Assembly (NCBI GenBank): GCA_023667385.1
Contig: JAMPAE010000069.1
Coordinates: 1-7,453 of the forward strand
Direction: 5' to 3'
Origin: Ruminococcus sp.
GTDB lineage: Bacteria; Bacillota; Clostridia; Oscillospirales; Acutalibacteraceae
Length of the DNA: 7,453 nt
Part shown: positions 1-6,125 of the stretch, piece after piece
How positions within the stretch are numbered: position 1 is the stretch's first letter
Layout: each line of letters begins with the position of its first letter
The notes under the pieces: generated by a model
Told to the model about the DNA's origin: nothing
Databases searched by the model: none
What the model saw: the letters and a program-made list of their open reading frames with translations, nothing else
Program-made: the position numbers and the translations under genes

Positions 1-1
1 C

Positions 2-148
2 ACAACCTACCCTGTTCCGTTCGTTGTTGTCGGCTATCCCTGTGAGCTTCGTGAGGGCGGCAAGCTTTGCGACATTGCTCCCACAATGCTCAAAATGATG
101 AACCTCCCTCAGCCTGAGGAAATGACAGGCGAAAGCATTATAAAATAA
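2..148 (+). CDS. gpmI: 2,3-bisphosphoglycerate-independent phosphoglycerate mutase, C-terminal fragment
   Basis: This is the last 48 residues and the stop codon of a gene that begins before the window. The enzyme interconverts 3-phosphoglycerate and 2-phosphoglycerate in glycolysis in the cytoplasm, using two manganese ions and no bisphosphoglycerate cofactor. The visible segment matches the conserved end of the family: a T-T-x-P-V-P-F strand, then L-R-E-G-G-K-L-x-D-I-A-P-T-M-L, then the closing P-x-E-M-T-G-x-S-I. The G-G-K-L-x-D-I-A-P-T block is typical of GpmI and of related alkaline-phosphatase-superfamily enzymes, and the E-M-T-G ending favours GpmI. The metal ligands and catalytic serine lie in the missing part and cannot be checked. 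A good intrinsic terminator begins 6 bases after the stop codon. Confidence 0.93.
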   Translation, partial: TTYPVPFVVVGYPCELREGGKLCDIAPTMLKMMNLPQPEEMTGESIIK

Positions 149-153
149 TCATG

Positions 154-186
154 AAAGGCTTGCAGTAAAATCTGTGAGCCTTTTTT
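154..186 (+). terminator. Rho-independent terminator after gpmI
   Basis: A 12-pair stem (154-165 with 172-183, including two G-T wobbles) closes a 6-base loop. It is followed by a run of T that begins inside the stem and ends at 186. It lies 5 bases after the gpmI stop codon and only 17 bases before the next start codon, so the next gene depends on read-through or on a promoter inside gpmI. Confidence 0.85.
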
Positions 187-203
187 AATAACGGAGGTAT
201 CAA

Positions 204-647
204 ATGGCAACATGGAGTTCAATCAGGCACAAGCTTGAAAATGATTATCTTGCTCAGTCACTGCGTGGACATATACAATATTATGTAACAACCTATAAAA
301 ACTCACATGACCGTGAGGGAAGAGCCTCAATCCGCCTTGACGGCAAAGAAATACTTTGCGGAAACTACTACGTTGCCGGTGATGATACTTACACATCACC
401 GATAGACGAAAAAGCGCTGAGCTCAGGTACATTCGATCAACGCAGTTTTTATGCGGCGTTTGATGAATTTGACAATCAAAGCATTGAAAAAAGCATTCAA
501 AGTGAAAATCTGTTGGTTGTGATCTTTGCCCTGCTTGACAGAAGAATCGGCAAGCGGCGGCTGGTTGAGATGAAAGATTCAATGCAAAAACAGCCTGAAT
601 TTATCAAACAAATTTACAAGATACGTATGGATGCCGAAAGACTATAA
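204..647 (+). CDS. SF0329 family protein (function unknown)
   Basis: This is a 147-residue soluble protein with no signal peptide or membrane segment. I recognise it as a member of the small family NCBI names SF0329, found in Firmicutes and some enterobacteria, whose function is not known. Family-like signatures, in order, are an N-terminal W-S-x-I-x-x-K-L, then S-L-R-G-x-I near residue 19, G-R-A-S-I-x-L-D-G-K-E-I around residues 39-50, a G-T-F-D-Q-x-x-F-Y segment around 75-83, and the strongly conserved A-L-L-D-R-R-I-G-K-R-R-L at about 109-120. The basic D-R-R-x-G-K-R-R-L block is the most striking part and could be a binding surface, but that is conjecture. The start is supported by a GGAGGT site at 193-198, five bases upstream of the ATG. 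The length is normal for the family. It sits between two terminators, so it is probably expressed by read-through from gpmI or from an unseen promoter. Confidence 0.85.
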   Translation: MATWSSIRHKLENDYLAQSLRGHIQYYVTTYKNSHDREGRASIRLDGKEILCGNYYVAGDDTYTSPIDEKALSSGTFDQRSFYAAFDEFDNQSIEKSIQSENLLVVIFALLDRRIGKRRLVEMKDSMQKQPEFIKQIYKIRMDAERL

Positions 648-657
648 AAGAATTATA

Positions 658-682
658 AATCCTGCAAAATTGCAGGATTTTT
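658..682 (+). terminator. Rho-independent terminator after the SF0329-family gene
   Basis: A perfect inverted repeat pairs 658-667 with 670-679. The middle must open to make a loop, leaving a stem of about eight pairs. It is followed by T residues to 682 and more T-rich sequence. It begins 10 bases after the stop codon at 645-647. Confidence 0.85.
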
Positions 683-692
683 CTGTTTATTA

Positions 693-721
693 TTTACTTT
701 TGGCATTTTTGATGGTAGAAT
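693..721 (+). promoter_or_regulatory. Probable sigma-A promoter for the membrane-protein pair
   Basis: A -35-like TTTACT (693-698, four of six consensus bases) and a -10-like TAGAAT (716-721, five of six) are separated by exactly 17 bases. Transcription would begin near 728, giving a leader of about 20 bases before the ATG at 749. It lies just after the previous terminator, where the operon needs a promoter. The -35 is weak, so the call is moderate. Confidence 0.5.
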
Positions 722-735
722 ATTGTCAAATCATC

Positions 736-740
736 AGGAG
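736..740 (+). promoter_or_regulatory. Ribosome binding site that sets the start at 749
   Basis: AGGAG at 736-740 lies eight bases before the ATG at 749. The in-frame GTG at 740 overlaps this site and cannot be served by it, so the ATG at 749 is the better start and three N-terminal residues should be dropped from the longest reading frame. Confidence 0.8.
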
Positions 741-748
741 TGAAAACC

Positions 749-1579
749 ATGGCAAAACAAAAGAAAAAGAATCTCATCAAAAAGCGTTATCCGCCGCTTT
801 CTGCAACAGACAAGTTCATTTATAATGCGCTTACTTTCATCAGCTTGGCCGGAGTGATTGCTTATACATATGAGCGCATAAAACTGCCTACAAAGCACTT
901 TTTGAGTGAGGAAAATGTTTTAGCCGCCACGCCGTCATCAGCGTTATGGGCAATTGCGCCTTTTGCTTTTGCACTTTTAGTATGCTTCGGGAAATTTGGA
1001 GAATTATCTAAAACAGGAAAGTACCCGATTTTCGGGAACAAAAACATCAATTATTATAATGACAAGTACCTTTTTACACTTCCGAGGTTTGATAAGCGAT
1101 ATAATCACAAGCTCTATAAATACAGAAATGTCTTCCCAAAAAGTGCGAAGAACAAGCTTATCTCTGCCGTTGTAACAGTTGTTGTTTGCTATTTGATCTC
1201 ACTTTTTGGTATTTTCGGGCGCAGTGAGCTGAAAACAAATTCAATTGAAATTTATAATTGCCTGAACAACCTAAAGAAAGAATATAGTTACAGCAGTGTG
1301 GTTTCATATGAAATCGGCAGTGACTCCGGACACGGAGGAAAATACTACACACCCCCAAGTATATACATATACTTGACGATGAGTGACGGTGAAACATTAA
1401 GCTTTGACAATTCAGACTTCGGCTATAATTATAGCGCTATGCAGGACGTAACCGAAAGGCTTGTTAATGCCGAAAAAAGTGTTGATGGACGCTATCTTGA
1501 TGAGTTCATGAATCATTACAGTCATACTGATGATGAAATCAGAATCATAAATCAATTGTTCACTGAAACGGAGCGATAA
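749..1579 (+). CDS. Three-helix membrane protein of unknown function, copy A of a tandem paralogous pair
   Basis: This is a 276-residue protein that I do not recognise. A lysine-rich N-terminus (residues 3-13) is followed by R-Y-P-P-L-S-A-T-D-K-F-I-Y. Hydrophobic helices lie at about 23-41, 64-82 and 137-157. Between helices 2 and 3 is a basic loop with P-I-F-G-N-K-N-I-N-Y (93-102) and L-P-R-F-D-K-R-Y (111-118). By the positive-inside rule, the N-terminus and this loop are cytoplasmic, and the C-terminal domain of about 118 residues is outside. That domain contains Y-I-Y-L-T-M-S-D-G-E-T-L-S-F (206-219) and ends with L-D-E-F-x-N-x-Y-S-H-T-D-D-E-I-R-I-I-N-Q-L-F. The next gene shares the N-terminal motif, the loop motifs and the C-terminal motifs in the same order, so the two arose by duplication. 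There are two bases between this stop codon and the next start, which implies one operon with coupled translation. No enzymatic motif is visible. Confidence 0.85.
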   Translation: MAKQKKKNLIKKRYPPLSATDKFIYNALTFISLAGVIAYTYERIKLPTKHFLSEENVLAATPSSALWAIAPFAFALLVCFGKFGELSKTGKYPIFGNKNINYYNDKYLFTLPRFDKRYNHKLYKYRNVFPKSAKNKLISAVVTVVVCYLISLFGIFGRSELKTNSIEIYNCLNNLKKEYSYSSVVSYEIGSDSGHGGKYYTPPSIYIYLTMSDGETLSFDNSDFGYNYSAMQDVTERLVNAEKSVDGRYLDEFMNHYSHTDDEIRIINQLFTETER

Positions 1580-1581
1580 CC

Positions 1582-2382
1582 ATGTCTGAACAGAAAAAGA
1601 AGAAAAAACGCTATCCAAAGCTATCAGATGCTGACCAACTGATTTACAAAGGCATCGGAGTTGTGCTGTTAATCACTGATGCATTGATACTTTGGCTGTC
1701 ATTCTTTTCGGTCATGCATAAAAAATTTTTTGTGCCCGGAGTGATGGCTGTTACAAATCAGGAATTACGCGGTTTAACTCTTCCACTTACCTTTTACCTG
1801 CTGATTGTCGGCTGCATATGCCTTGTAAGCAAAAAGCCGATAATCGGAAATAAAAAAATTAACTATCTGAAATTGAAAGCGAAATACCATCAGGTGATGC
1901 CTGTTTTTGACAAGAGGTACATAAATCGCAATAGGATAATTCTCTTTTGTACAAAGGTGATTGCATTTTTGGTTGTTGGTATCGTTGCCGTCATCATGTT
2001 CAACGCAAGCGTGACAAGCCGAACAGAAATTTCTCAAAGCGGCATTGATAAATACAGCGCAACGAATGTACAGTCAGCACACTATGAATTTGACGATATA
2101 ACAGAATATAAATTATACATTGACACGCTCAGATATGGCTTTCTTGACACGCCACTATTCAAGCATGACGCAGAGCTTTATGTATCATTAAAATTTGACG
2201 ACGGTAAAACACTTTTATTCAATTCAGAAAATTTTAAAGATGTGCAATCGCTCCGGCAAACAGATAAGCTCATCGGAAACAAGCATAAAACCGCAGATTC
2301 CACCGGGCTTGACTCATTCATTAATTGCAGATCATTCACTGACGAGGAAAAAGAAATTATCAGAGAACTTTTCAAAAACTAA
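1582..2382 (+). CDS. Three-helix membrane protein of unknown function, copy B of a tandem paralogous pair
   Basis: This is a 266-residue unrecognised protein, the diverged paralogue of the gene just upstream. It begins with a lysine run and R-Y-P-K-L-S-D-A-D-Q-L-I-Y (10-22). Helices lie at about 23-45, 64-83 and 119-140. The loop between helices 2 and 3 carries P-I-I-G-N-K-K-I-N-Y (86-95) and M-P-V-F-D-K-R-Y (106-113). The predicted extracellular C-terminal domain has V-S-L-K-F-D-D-G-K-T-L-L-F (201-213) and L-D-S-F-I-N-x-x-S-F-T-D-E-E-K-E-I-I-R-E-L-F (243-264). A GGAG ribosome binding site (1570-1573) lies inside the end of the upstream gene, eight bases before this ATG, which fits translational coupling. 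The shared D-G-x-T-L-x-F strand and the acidic C-terminal helix are the most conserved extracellular elements. Function is unknown. A heteromeric membrane complex of the two copies is possible but not shown. Confidence 0.85.
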   Translation: MSEQKKKKKRYPKLSDADQLIYKGIGVVLLITDALILWLSFFSVMHKKFFVPGVMAVTNQELRGLTLPLTFYLLIVGCICLVSKKPIIGNKKINYLKLKAKYHQVMPVFDKRYINRNRIILFCTKVIAFLVVGIVAVIMFNASVTSRTEISQSGIDKYSATNVQSAHYEFDDITEYKLYIDTLRYGFLDTPLFKHDAELYVSLKFDDGKTLLFNSENFKDVQSLRQTDKLIGNKHKTADSTGLDSFINCRSFTDEEKEIIRELFKN

Positions 2383-2386
2383 CAAA

Positions 2387-2425
2387 TGCGGGTAAGGACT
2401 TTCTTAATCGAAAACCTTGCCCGCA
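2387..2425. terminator. Hairpin after the membrane-protein operon
   Basis: An 11-pair stem with one wobble (2387-2397 with 2415-2425) encloses a 17-base loop and starts 5 bases after the stop codon of copy B. The downstream + strand is AT-rich but lacks a clean T run. It may therefore terminate weakly, or act together with the next hairpin at 2444-2471. Confidence 0.5.
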
Positions 2426-2438
2426 ATATTATTATCAC

Positions 2439-2471
2439 AAAAAAAGCACTGAGACAATTGCCCCAGTGCTT
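2439..2471 (-). terminator. Rho-independent terminator of the SGNH hydrolase gene, probably bidirectional
   Basis: An eight-pair perfect stem (2444-2451 with 2464-2471) has a 12-base loop. Read leftwards, it ends in a run of seven T residues (2445-2439, two of them in the stem) and begins 6 bases after the hydrolase stop codon. Read rightwards, the stem is followed by a T-rich stretch to about 2484, so it can also stop transcription arriving from the membrane-protein operon. Confidence 0.85.
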
Positions 2472-2477
2472 AGATTT

Positions 2478-5400
2478 TTATTTTACGGTTACGATACACG
2501 TTGCAACAACGTTGCTGTTTGTGACTTGGGCTTTGATTCTGCATGAGCCTTTGCCAACTGCTGTAACCTTGCCGTTACTGTCAACCTTTGCAACGGATGA
2601 ATCCGAGGATGACCAAGTCACCTTTTTGTTGCTTGAATTTTCAGGAAGAACCTGAGCAGTCATTTTATAGGTTGCACCAACTTGCATATTAAGCTTTTCA
2701 ACGTTGAGCTTGATTGCAATCGCTTCGGTCTTTTTAACTGTGACTGTGCACTGAGCTGTTATTGAGCCGTCAGCAGTTGTGCAGGTGATAACAGCTTTAC
2801 CGTTGCCAACGCCTGTGACCTTTCCGTTGGAATCAACCTTTGCAACAGATGAGTTGCTTGACCTCCATGTTACCTTTTTGTTGCTTGCATTTGACGGAGC
2901 AATTGTTGCCGTCAGGGTGTAGGTCTTGCCGTAATCAAGGCTGAGCGTTGACCTGTTGAGCGAAACACCTGTGACCTTTGTCGGCTTGACGGTTACAGTG
3001 CATTTTGCAGTCTTGTTGCCGTCCTTAGTTGTGCAAGTAATTGTTGCTGTGCCAACCTTTTTAGCTGTTACCTTGCCGCTTGCGTTGACGGTTGCAACGG
3101 AAGTATTGCTTGATTTCCATGTAACATTCTTGTTTGTTGCATTTGACGGAACAAGTGTTGCTTTGAGCGTTACCGAAGCGCCCTCGTTAACAGAAGCGGT
3201 CGTTTTGTTAAGCTTCACGCCCGTTGCCTTAACTGCTTTAACCGTCACAACGCAGGTTGCGGTTTTGCCGCTGTCTTTTGTTGTGCAGGTGATGGTTGCT
3301 TTGCCCGGAGCAACGGCTGTGACCTTTCCGCTTGCGTTGACCTTTGCAACAGAAGTGTTGCTCGATTTCCATGTAACAGTTTTATATGATGTGTTTGACG
3401 GTGTAAACGTTGGGGTAAGAGTATAGCTTGTGCCATCGCTGAGTGATATGCTCGTTTTGTTGAGCTTGACCGCAGTTGATTTGATAACCTTCTTGACGGT
3501 TACCTTGCAGGTTGCCTTAAATCCACCGTCAGCAGTTGTGCAGGTGATGGTTGCCGTGCCCGGCTTCATACCTGTCACAACGCCGCTGCTGCTTACGGTT
3601 GCAATTGATTTGTTGCTTGATGTCCATGTAACTTTTTTGTTTGAAGCGTTTGACGGAGCAATCGTTGCTTTTAATGTCAGCTTTGCGTTTTGGAAAACCG
3701 AAGCAGTCTTACTGCTGAGCGTAACACCGGTCACCTTTGCCTTGACGGTAATTGAGCACTTTGCAGTTGCTTTTGTGTTATCGTTAGATTTGCAGGTAAT
3801 GGTTGCTGTGCCAACTTTCAGCGCCTTAACTTTTCCGTTTTTATCAACAGTTGCAACGGCTTTGTTTGAGCTGCTCCAAGTGACATCCTTGAAAGTTGCA
3901 GCCGATGGATTAACCGTGGCTTTTAGCTGATAGGTTTTGCCTGTGTAAACTGTTTTTTCTGTTGCGTTCAGAGTAACGCTTGTGACATTCGTCTTTTTGC
4001 GAACGGTGATTTTGCAGGTTGCCTGTGCAGAACCTTCAGCAGCCTTGCAGGTGATTGTTGCAGTGCCTGCGGCAACAGCTTTAACCACGCCCTTGCTGTC
4101 AACGGTTGCAACCTTTGTGTTGCTTGAGCTCCACTTAACATTTTTGTTTGTTGCGTTTGATGGAGCAATTGTTGATTTAAGTGTGAGTGATTTAGTTGTG
4201 TAGATGGTTGCAGATGTTTTGTTGAGTGTGACCTTTGTCGGTGCAATGATAACAGTGACCTTGCAGGTTGCCTTGCAGCCGTTGTCAACTGACTTGCAGG
4301 TGATTGTTGCCGTACCGTTTTTGAGTGCAGTAACCTTACCTGTGGAGTCAACAGAAGCAACGCTCGGATTGCTTGAAGTCCAAGTCACAGCCTTGTTAAC
4401 AGCATTTGACGGAGTAACCGTTGCAGTCAGCTTCTTTGTGTTTCCAACGTTAATTTTTGCGGTTGTTGCGTTAAGCTTCACGCCGAGAACGTGCTGAGTT
4501 ACGCCAACAAGTTTGAGCGGAAAATTCTTTGCCCAAACCTGCTGAAGCAAAGGTGTCGGATGTGCACCGTCAACTGTGTATTCAGGGCGGAATGCATCCG
4601 GGTCATTCTCACTTTGCGAAATCTTGTTAAAGTTGAAGTATCCGTCATGCTCATCCGAAGTTCTGAGCCATTCATTGACGTCAAGAGCAATCTGCCAGTC
4701 TGCCTTAAATTCCTCTTCGGTGCGGATATATTTATCACCCGTGTTGAAATAGTTACGTGTGTTACCTTTCCATTGGGTGATACCAATTGCGATTACTTTT
4801 TTTCCTGCATCGTGACATTTTTGGAACACGGTTCTGTAGCCCTCGATGATTTCTTCGGCAGTTGCCTGCTGAATACCCGGATACTGTTCCTGAATATCAA
4901 TACAAACCGGGTGCATGATGTCATTCGCACCGATTTTGACAATAACGTATTTGATGTTCGACTGTGAAAGTACGTCACGTTCAAGGCGGTCAATCATTGA
5001 TTCACCGAAAACAAGACCAACATAGCCCAGACCCTCACCGAGGATTCTGTTGCCGAGGATACCTTTGCCGAGCACGCCAACATTTTTTGTGCCTGTGTTG
5101 TTGATCTGCTCAGCAAGATACATCGGGAAGTCGTTTGTAATTGTTGAGTCGCCGATAATAGCAATCGAATATGCGTCCTTATCTGTCCAAACATCCATGC
5201 TTGCAAGGCATGGAACAATGCTGACAATGCTAAACGACAGTTTCATGTCATTGAGCACAAGATTAAGCACGGTTTTAACAACATCGTTGCCTGCTGAATT
5301 TGCAAGACCTTTCAAAATTGCAAGCGTAAACGGATTCACCTTGTTGCTGATTCCGACAGATTTTGCAGAAGCGGTGTTGTCGCCCAAATCAAGGAAAGTT

Positions 5401-5915
5401 GAGCCGCCTGAAAGACCCATTGTTTTAATTTCGGTTGCTTCCTTTGCATACATACTGATTGCAATGTTTTTCATTGCTGTGACTTTGAAATCAATCGCAT
5501 CGGAATAAATTTCCTTTCCGGCAGGAATTTCAACAGTTGCCGAGCCGTTGTTGAAAGTAACATTTTTCAGCGTGCTGACATCAATTTCAGATGTTGCATC
5601 ATTTGGGTCAATTGATGTTTCAACTGCATCAGCAATTGTGACCAAATCAAGCTTGAGCGGACGTGTTCCGTAATAGTTAGAAAACCTGAGCCTGACTTTT
5701 GAGCCGCTTGTTGTTGGCGTGATGACAGTTCTTACCGTAACATTTTCGAGCACGGCAGCAATGTTGTCATAGCCTGAAACGGCGATTTGCGTTGGAGCTG
5801 TTCCCCATGCCGCAGTCCATTTTTTGGAGCTTGCCGCACTGGAGGTAACAGACAGTGAAACCGCAATCACAATAGTCAGAACCATTGCGATGAGCAGTTT
5901 TCTCATTCTTTTCAT
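2478..5915 (-). CDS. Secreted SGNH/GDSL hydrolase (XynE-like) with eight C-terminal Big_2 Ig-like repeats
   Basis: This 1,145-residue exported protein is a probable esterase or deacetylase acting outside the cell. A signal peptide spans about residues 1-28: M-K-R-M-R-K, a long hydrophobic core, then S-S-A-A. Residues about 33-175 form a beta-rich domain with W-T-A-A-W-G-T-A-P and V-R-L-R-F-S-N-Y-Y-G-T-R-P-L, which normally precedes the hydrolase fold in the XynE-like SGNH family. Catalytic blocks are visible: I-I-G-D-S with nucleophile Ser257, G-x-x-G-N-R at 285-290, G-A-N-D at 329-332, and D-G-A-H-P with Asp449 and His452. The catalytic set is therefore complete. Eight Big_2 domains follow (about 477-1145), and the protein ends inside the last one, with no LPxTG, SLH or dockerin module. 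The family includes carbohydrate and acyl esterases, but the substrate here is unknown. The start was chosen at 5915 because AGGGGG lies nine bases upstream. An in-frame ATG at 5954 has no such site and would bury the signal peptide. Confidence 0.93.
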   Translation of the reverse strand: MKRMRKLLIAMVLTIVIAVSLSVTSSAASSKKWTAAWGTAPTQIAVSGYDNIAAVLENVTVRTVITPTTSGSKVRLRFSNYYGTRPLKLDLVTIADAVETSIDPNDATSEIDVSTLKNVTFNNGSATVEIPAGKEIYSDAIDFKVTAMKNIAISMYAKEATEIKTMGLSGGSTFLDLGDNTASAKSVGISNKVNPFTLAILKGLANSAGNDVVKTVLNLVLNDMKLSFSIVSIVPCLASMDVWTDKDAYSIAIIGDSTITNDFPMYLAEQINNTGTKNVGVLGKGILGNRILGEGLGYVGLVFGESMIDRLERDVLSQSNIKYVIVKIGANDIMHPVCIDIQEQYPGIQQATAEEIIEGYRTVFQKCHDAGKKVIAIGITQWKGNTRNYFNTGDKYIRTEEEFKADWQIALDVNEWLRTSDEHDGYFNFNKISQSENDPDAFRPEYTVDGAHPTPLLQQVWAKNFPLKLVGVTQHVLGVKLNATTAKINVGNTKKLTATVTPSNAVNKAVTWTSSNPSVASVDSTGKVTALKNGTATITCKSVDNGCKATCKVTVIIAPTKVTLNKTSATIYTTKSLTLKSTIAPSNATNKNVKWSSSNTKVATVDSKGVVKAVAAGTATITCKAAEGSAQATCKITVRKKTNVTSVTLNATEKTVYTGKTYQLKATVNPSAATFKDVTWSSSNKAVATVDKNGKVKALKVGTATITCKSNDNTKATAKCSITVKAKVTGVTLSSKTASVFQNAKLTLKATIAPSNASNKKVTWTSSNKSIATVSSSGVVTGMKPGTATITCTTADGGFKATCKVTVKKVIKSTAVKLNKTSISLSDGTSYTLTPTFTPSNTSYKTVTWKSSNTSVAKVNASGKVTAVAPGKATITCTTKDSGKTATCVVTVKAVKATGVKLNKTTASVNEGASVTLKATLVPSNATNKNVTWKSSNTSVATVNASGKVTAKKVGTATITCTTKDGNKTAKCTVTVKPTKVTGVSLNRSTLSLDYGKTYTLTATIAPSNASNKKVTWRSSNSSVAKVDSNGKVTGVGNGKAVITCTTADGSITAQCTVTVKKTEAIAIKLNVEKLNMQVGATYKMTAQVLPENSSNKKVTWSSSDSSVAKVDSNGKVTAVGKGSCRIKAQVTNSNVVATCIVTVK
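2481..4487 (-). repeat. Eight tandem Big_2 (bacterial Ig-like group 2) repeats, about 84 codons each
   Basis: Units in coding order lie at about 4487-4248, 4238-4002, 3986-3741, 3734-3495, 3479-3240, 3227-2988, 2975-2736 and 2720-2481, with starts 83-85 codons apart. Each unit has V-x-L-N-x-T, a P-S-N-A-x-N-K-x-V-T-W-x-S-S-N segment, V-A-x-V-D-x-x-G-K-V-T-A, and a T-A-T-I-T-C strand ending in C-x-V-T-V. Units 1-7 carry two cysteines 11 or 12 residues apart near the end. In unit 8 the first cysteine is shifted four residues earlier. DNA-level identity is patchy: for example, an 18-base match is shared between 4044-4061 and 4293-4310. Such repeats usually act as stalks or mediate adhesion or carbohydrate binding at the cell surface. 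On the opposite strand this regular composition produces long open frames that are not genes. Confidence 0.93.
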
Positions 5916-5924
5916 AAAAGTAAT

Positions 5925-5930
5925 CCCCCT
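5925..5930 (-). promoter_or_regulatory. Ribosome binding site of the SGNH hydrolase
   Basis: AGGGGG on the minus strand lies nine bases before the ATG at 5915-5913. It decides the start in favour of the residue that begins a well-formed signal peptide, over the longer frame starting at 5954. Confidence 0.8.
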
Positions 5931-5933
5931 AAT

Positions 5934-5991
5934 TGTTCTGTCGGATGCTGTCATTACAACTGAAATGCAGTCACTTTTTATACGCAGAACA
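5934..5991 (-). other. Possible structured leader of the SGNH hydrolase mRNA
   Basis: A 7-base inverted repeat (TGTTCTG at 5991-5985, CAGAACA at 5940-5934) would close a 44-base interior and ends three bases before the ribosome binding site. Inside it, 5970-5964 can pair with 5955-5948 through seven pairs with one bulged A. An alternative small hairpin overlaps the same bases. I do not recognise a known riboswitch class, and chance pairing is not excluded. Confidence 0.3.
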
Positions 5992-6007
5992 CAAAATCTA
6001 CTCTAAT

Positions 6008-6036
6008 AATATAATACAATTCAGGCAAAGTGTCAA
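6008..6036 (-). promoter_or_regulatory. Strong sigma-A promoter of the SGNH hydrolase
   Basis: On the minus strand a perfect -35 TTGACA (6036-6031) is followed after exactly 17 bases by TATATT (6013-6008, five of six consensus bases). Transcription would start near 6001, giving an untranslated leader of about 85 bases before the start codon at 5915. It lies between the carboxypeptidase-like gene and the hydrolase, so the hydrolase need not be co-transcribed with its upstream neighbour. Confidence 0.8.
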
Positions 6037-6080
6037 TAAATAATTACTTACTGTAAGAAAAGTTAATATATTATTCACGA

Positions 6081-6122
6081 AATTGCCGACAGTTGAACAG
6101 AAAAGTTAAACTGTCGGCAATT
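6081..6122 (-). terminator. Long perfect hairpin after the carboxypeptidase-like gene
   Basis: A 14-pair perfect stem (6081-6094 with 6109-6122) starts 3 bases after the stop codon of the leftward gene. The 14-base loop can add three more pairs past one mismatch. The run of T after the stem is short (TTT) in the leftward direction, so termination may be imperfect or the element may mainly protect the 3' end of the transcript. It lies about 45 bases upstream of the next promoter. Confidence 0.6.
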
Positions 6123-6125
6123 ACA

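Noticed and set aside
740..748. GTG start at 740 for membrane-protein copy A
   Set aside because: It overlaps the AGGAG site that serves the ATG at 749 and has no upstream site of its own.
631..825. 64-codon open frame overlapping the end of the SF0329-family gene and the start of copy A
   Set aside because: It runs through the terminator and promoter region, has no ribosome binding site, and overlaps two better-supported genes in another frame.
2481..4487. Direct repeats as a possible CRISPR array or mobile-element repeat
   Set aside because: The period of about 250 bases is in frame and the repeats encode Ig-like domains. There are no unique spacers of constant size and no cas genes.
2956..4497. 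A series of long open frames on the plus strand across the Ig-like repeats (about 470-500 bases each)
   Set aside because: They lie antisense to the Big_2 array, recur with the repeat period, are valine/leucine/threonine-rich translations of the complementary repeat, and lack ribosome binding sites. They are shadows of the real gene.
4491..5508. Plus-strand open frames opposite the SGNH catalytic region
   Set aside because: The opposite strand encodes all the conserved hydrolase blocks, and these frames have no recognisable domains and no ribosome binding site.
5916..5954. N-terminal extension of the SGNH hydrolase to the in-frame ATG at 5954
   Set aside because: No ribosome binding site precedes 5954. 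The extension would place polar residues before a typical signal peptide, whereas AGGGGG is correctly placed for 5915.
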